Origin: Temnopleurus reevesii
Taxonomy: Eukaryota; Echinodermata; Echinoidea; Temnopleuroida; Temnopleuridae
Assembly (NCBI GenBank): GCA_036244855.1
Contig: BQKZ01008619.1
Coordinates: 1 to 24,821 of the forward strand
Length of the DNA: 24,821 bases
Direction: 5' to 3'
Under the pieces are notes generated by a model. The model searched no databases. It was not told the DNA's origin and saw nothing but the letters and a program-made list of their open reading frames with translations. A program made the position numbers and the translations under genes. Of this stretch, positions 23,669 through 24,821 are shown one piece after another; the first letter of the stretch is position 1; each line of letters starts with the position of its first letter.

Positions 23669-24590
23669 TTTCGTCTTACACATCATGGGGTGTGCCAACC
23701 AGTTTAGAATTTGCAAGAATATAGAAATGGAAATGTGAATAACCAAAATATTTAGTTCAGCTATTTTGTTATTCACGTTTTCATTGCTCTTTCCTCATGC
23801 ATATTCTGGAACGCCTTGAATATGATATGGCCTGTAGCATCTCACTGCTTGTAAAGTAACAATTTTGTATGAAGCAATTTCTGTTAACATGCACAATTTT
23901 TGTTGGCAGCCATGCAGACAGTGTGTGTCAAGGATCATTTGTAAATTTTGAATCAGCAAAAATGATAAAAAATTGACAGAATGTTCCAAATATTACAAAT
24001 TTTCTTTAACAAAGGAATCATGGGGTAGAACTCTATTTGCAAAAAGATTGCATGAATTTATTGATATGTATAATTAGCAGCGTTATATTTTCTAGATGTA
24101 GAGATATAAAGCTGGATATATGAAACAAAATTGTATTATTGATGAATTCTTCATTGGAATGATTATGTGTAAGATTCAATTTATATGAACAAAATGCCTT
24201 ATTTGATTCGTAATATGAGAAAATTAGAATTGCAATTTGGAAATTTCAATAAAATCATACATTTCCATATAAGATATTTAGTCATGTATATGTTCGTAAT
24301 GTACTCTTTCCTGTATCTTTTTTTAGTGGGAGGGGGACGTCAGAAAAAATTAATGAGGATGAGTGAGTTTGTGAATTTGTTGTTTGTATGTCCATTTGGG
24401 TGTAAAAGTTCCTAAATTTCCTAACCATTCAATGAACATAACAGATTCTCATTCTCGTTGCGTCAAGCAAAGACTGAGTAGGTTGTTAAAATCACATCCC
24501 AAAATATAAATTGAACGCATGATGATGTCAAACTAGTAACAACCTTATTTTATTTGAAATAAATTGATGTAATGATGGTGAACTTGGTGC
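23669..24590. other. AT-rich non-coding stretch
   Basis: No recognised exon. The open frame at 24185-24415 (76 codons) has no motif and is probably chance. Confidence 0.45.
24558..24563 (+). promoter_or_regulatory. Candidate poly(A) signal AATAAA with GT-rich downstream region
   Basis: AATAAA followed within 20-50 bp by GGTGAACTTGGTGCTGTTGG, a GT-rich downstream element. It would imply a 3' UTR of about 4.5 kb, so it may belong to nothing. Confidence 0.2.
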
Positions 24591-24597
24591 TGTTGGT

Positions 24598-24620
24598 GCT
24601 GCTGCTGCTGCTGATGATGG

Positions 24621-24651
<31 letters not shown>

Positions 24652-24821
24652 GATGATGATGATGATGAGGATGATGGTGATGATGATGATGATGATGATA
24701 ATGATGGTGATGGTGATGATGATGAGGATGAGGATGATGATGATGGTGATGGTGATGATGATGATGATAATGATGATGAGAAGGATGATGATGATGATGA
24801 TGGTAATGATGATGAGGATGA
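24598..24821 (+). repeat. (GAT)n/(GCT)n microsatellite running off the window end
   Basis: GCT triplets at about 24598-24612 pass into interrupted GAT/GGT/GAG triplets to the last base. Every frame is low complexity. Confidence 0.95.

Noticed and set aside
24185..24415. 76-codon open frame on the + strand
   Set aside because: AT-rich chance frame with no motif, splice context or neighbour support.

Overview
The window is AT-rich, intron-dense animal DNA that carries most of one gene plus many small mobile elements. The gene style, the tRNA-derived SINE with a GCGCTATA-type tail and the abundance of terminal-inverted-repeat miniatures suggest a marine deuterostome. An echinoderm such as a sea urchin is my best guess, but this rests on general resemblance only. 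There is no sign of bacterial, phage or plasmid organisation and no CRISPR array.

The gene: six exons on the + strand (7036-7221, 8384-8458, 12194-12289, 14097-14207, 15367-15540, 19948-20046) join in phase 0 to give 246 residues and a stop. They encode a tetraspanin whose large extracellular loop has exactly eight cysteines, so it belongs to the TspanC8 group known as partners of the metalloprotease ADAM10. Loop motifs are closest to TSPAN33. The first exon (start codon, N-terminal tail and first half of TM1, roughly 35 residues by comparison with the family) was not recognised and probably lies before base 1.

Layout: 1-7035 is upstream sequence, taken as intron. It holds a small Mutator-like element, an exact 139-bp duplication across a single N (probably an assembly join), a degenerate tandem array with a period near 220 bp, a truncated LINE whose reverse-transcriptase C-terminus is readable, and a tail-to-tail pair of tRNA-derived SINEs that ends only 38 bp before the first visible exon. 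The introns (7222-19947) contain several MITE families with readable target-site duplications (TA, TAA, TTAA) and a tRNA-like core inside a long inverted repeat. One intron has more than 1 kb of almost pure polypurine strand. The region after the stop (20047-24821) starts with tandem copies of the end of the last exon, then is AT-rich with further MITEs, and ends inside a GAT-type microsatellite.

Most notable: two exons of this gene have extra partial copies right beside them. The 93-bp copy of the CCG-loop exon differs from its parent at only three positions, all synonymous, yet it lacks a splice acceptor. The C-terminal coding tail is likewise copied into the presumed 3' UTR, with silent differences before a one-base shift. 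I see no new defence or biosynthetic system. The interest lies in the exon copying, the divergent TspanC8 loop and the mobile-element architecture.
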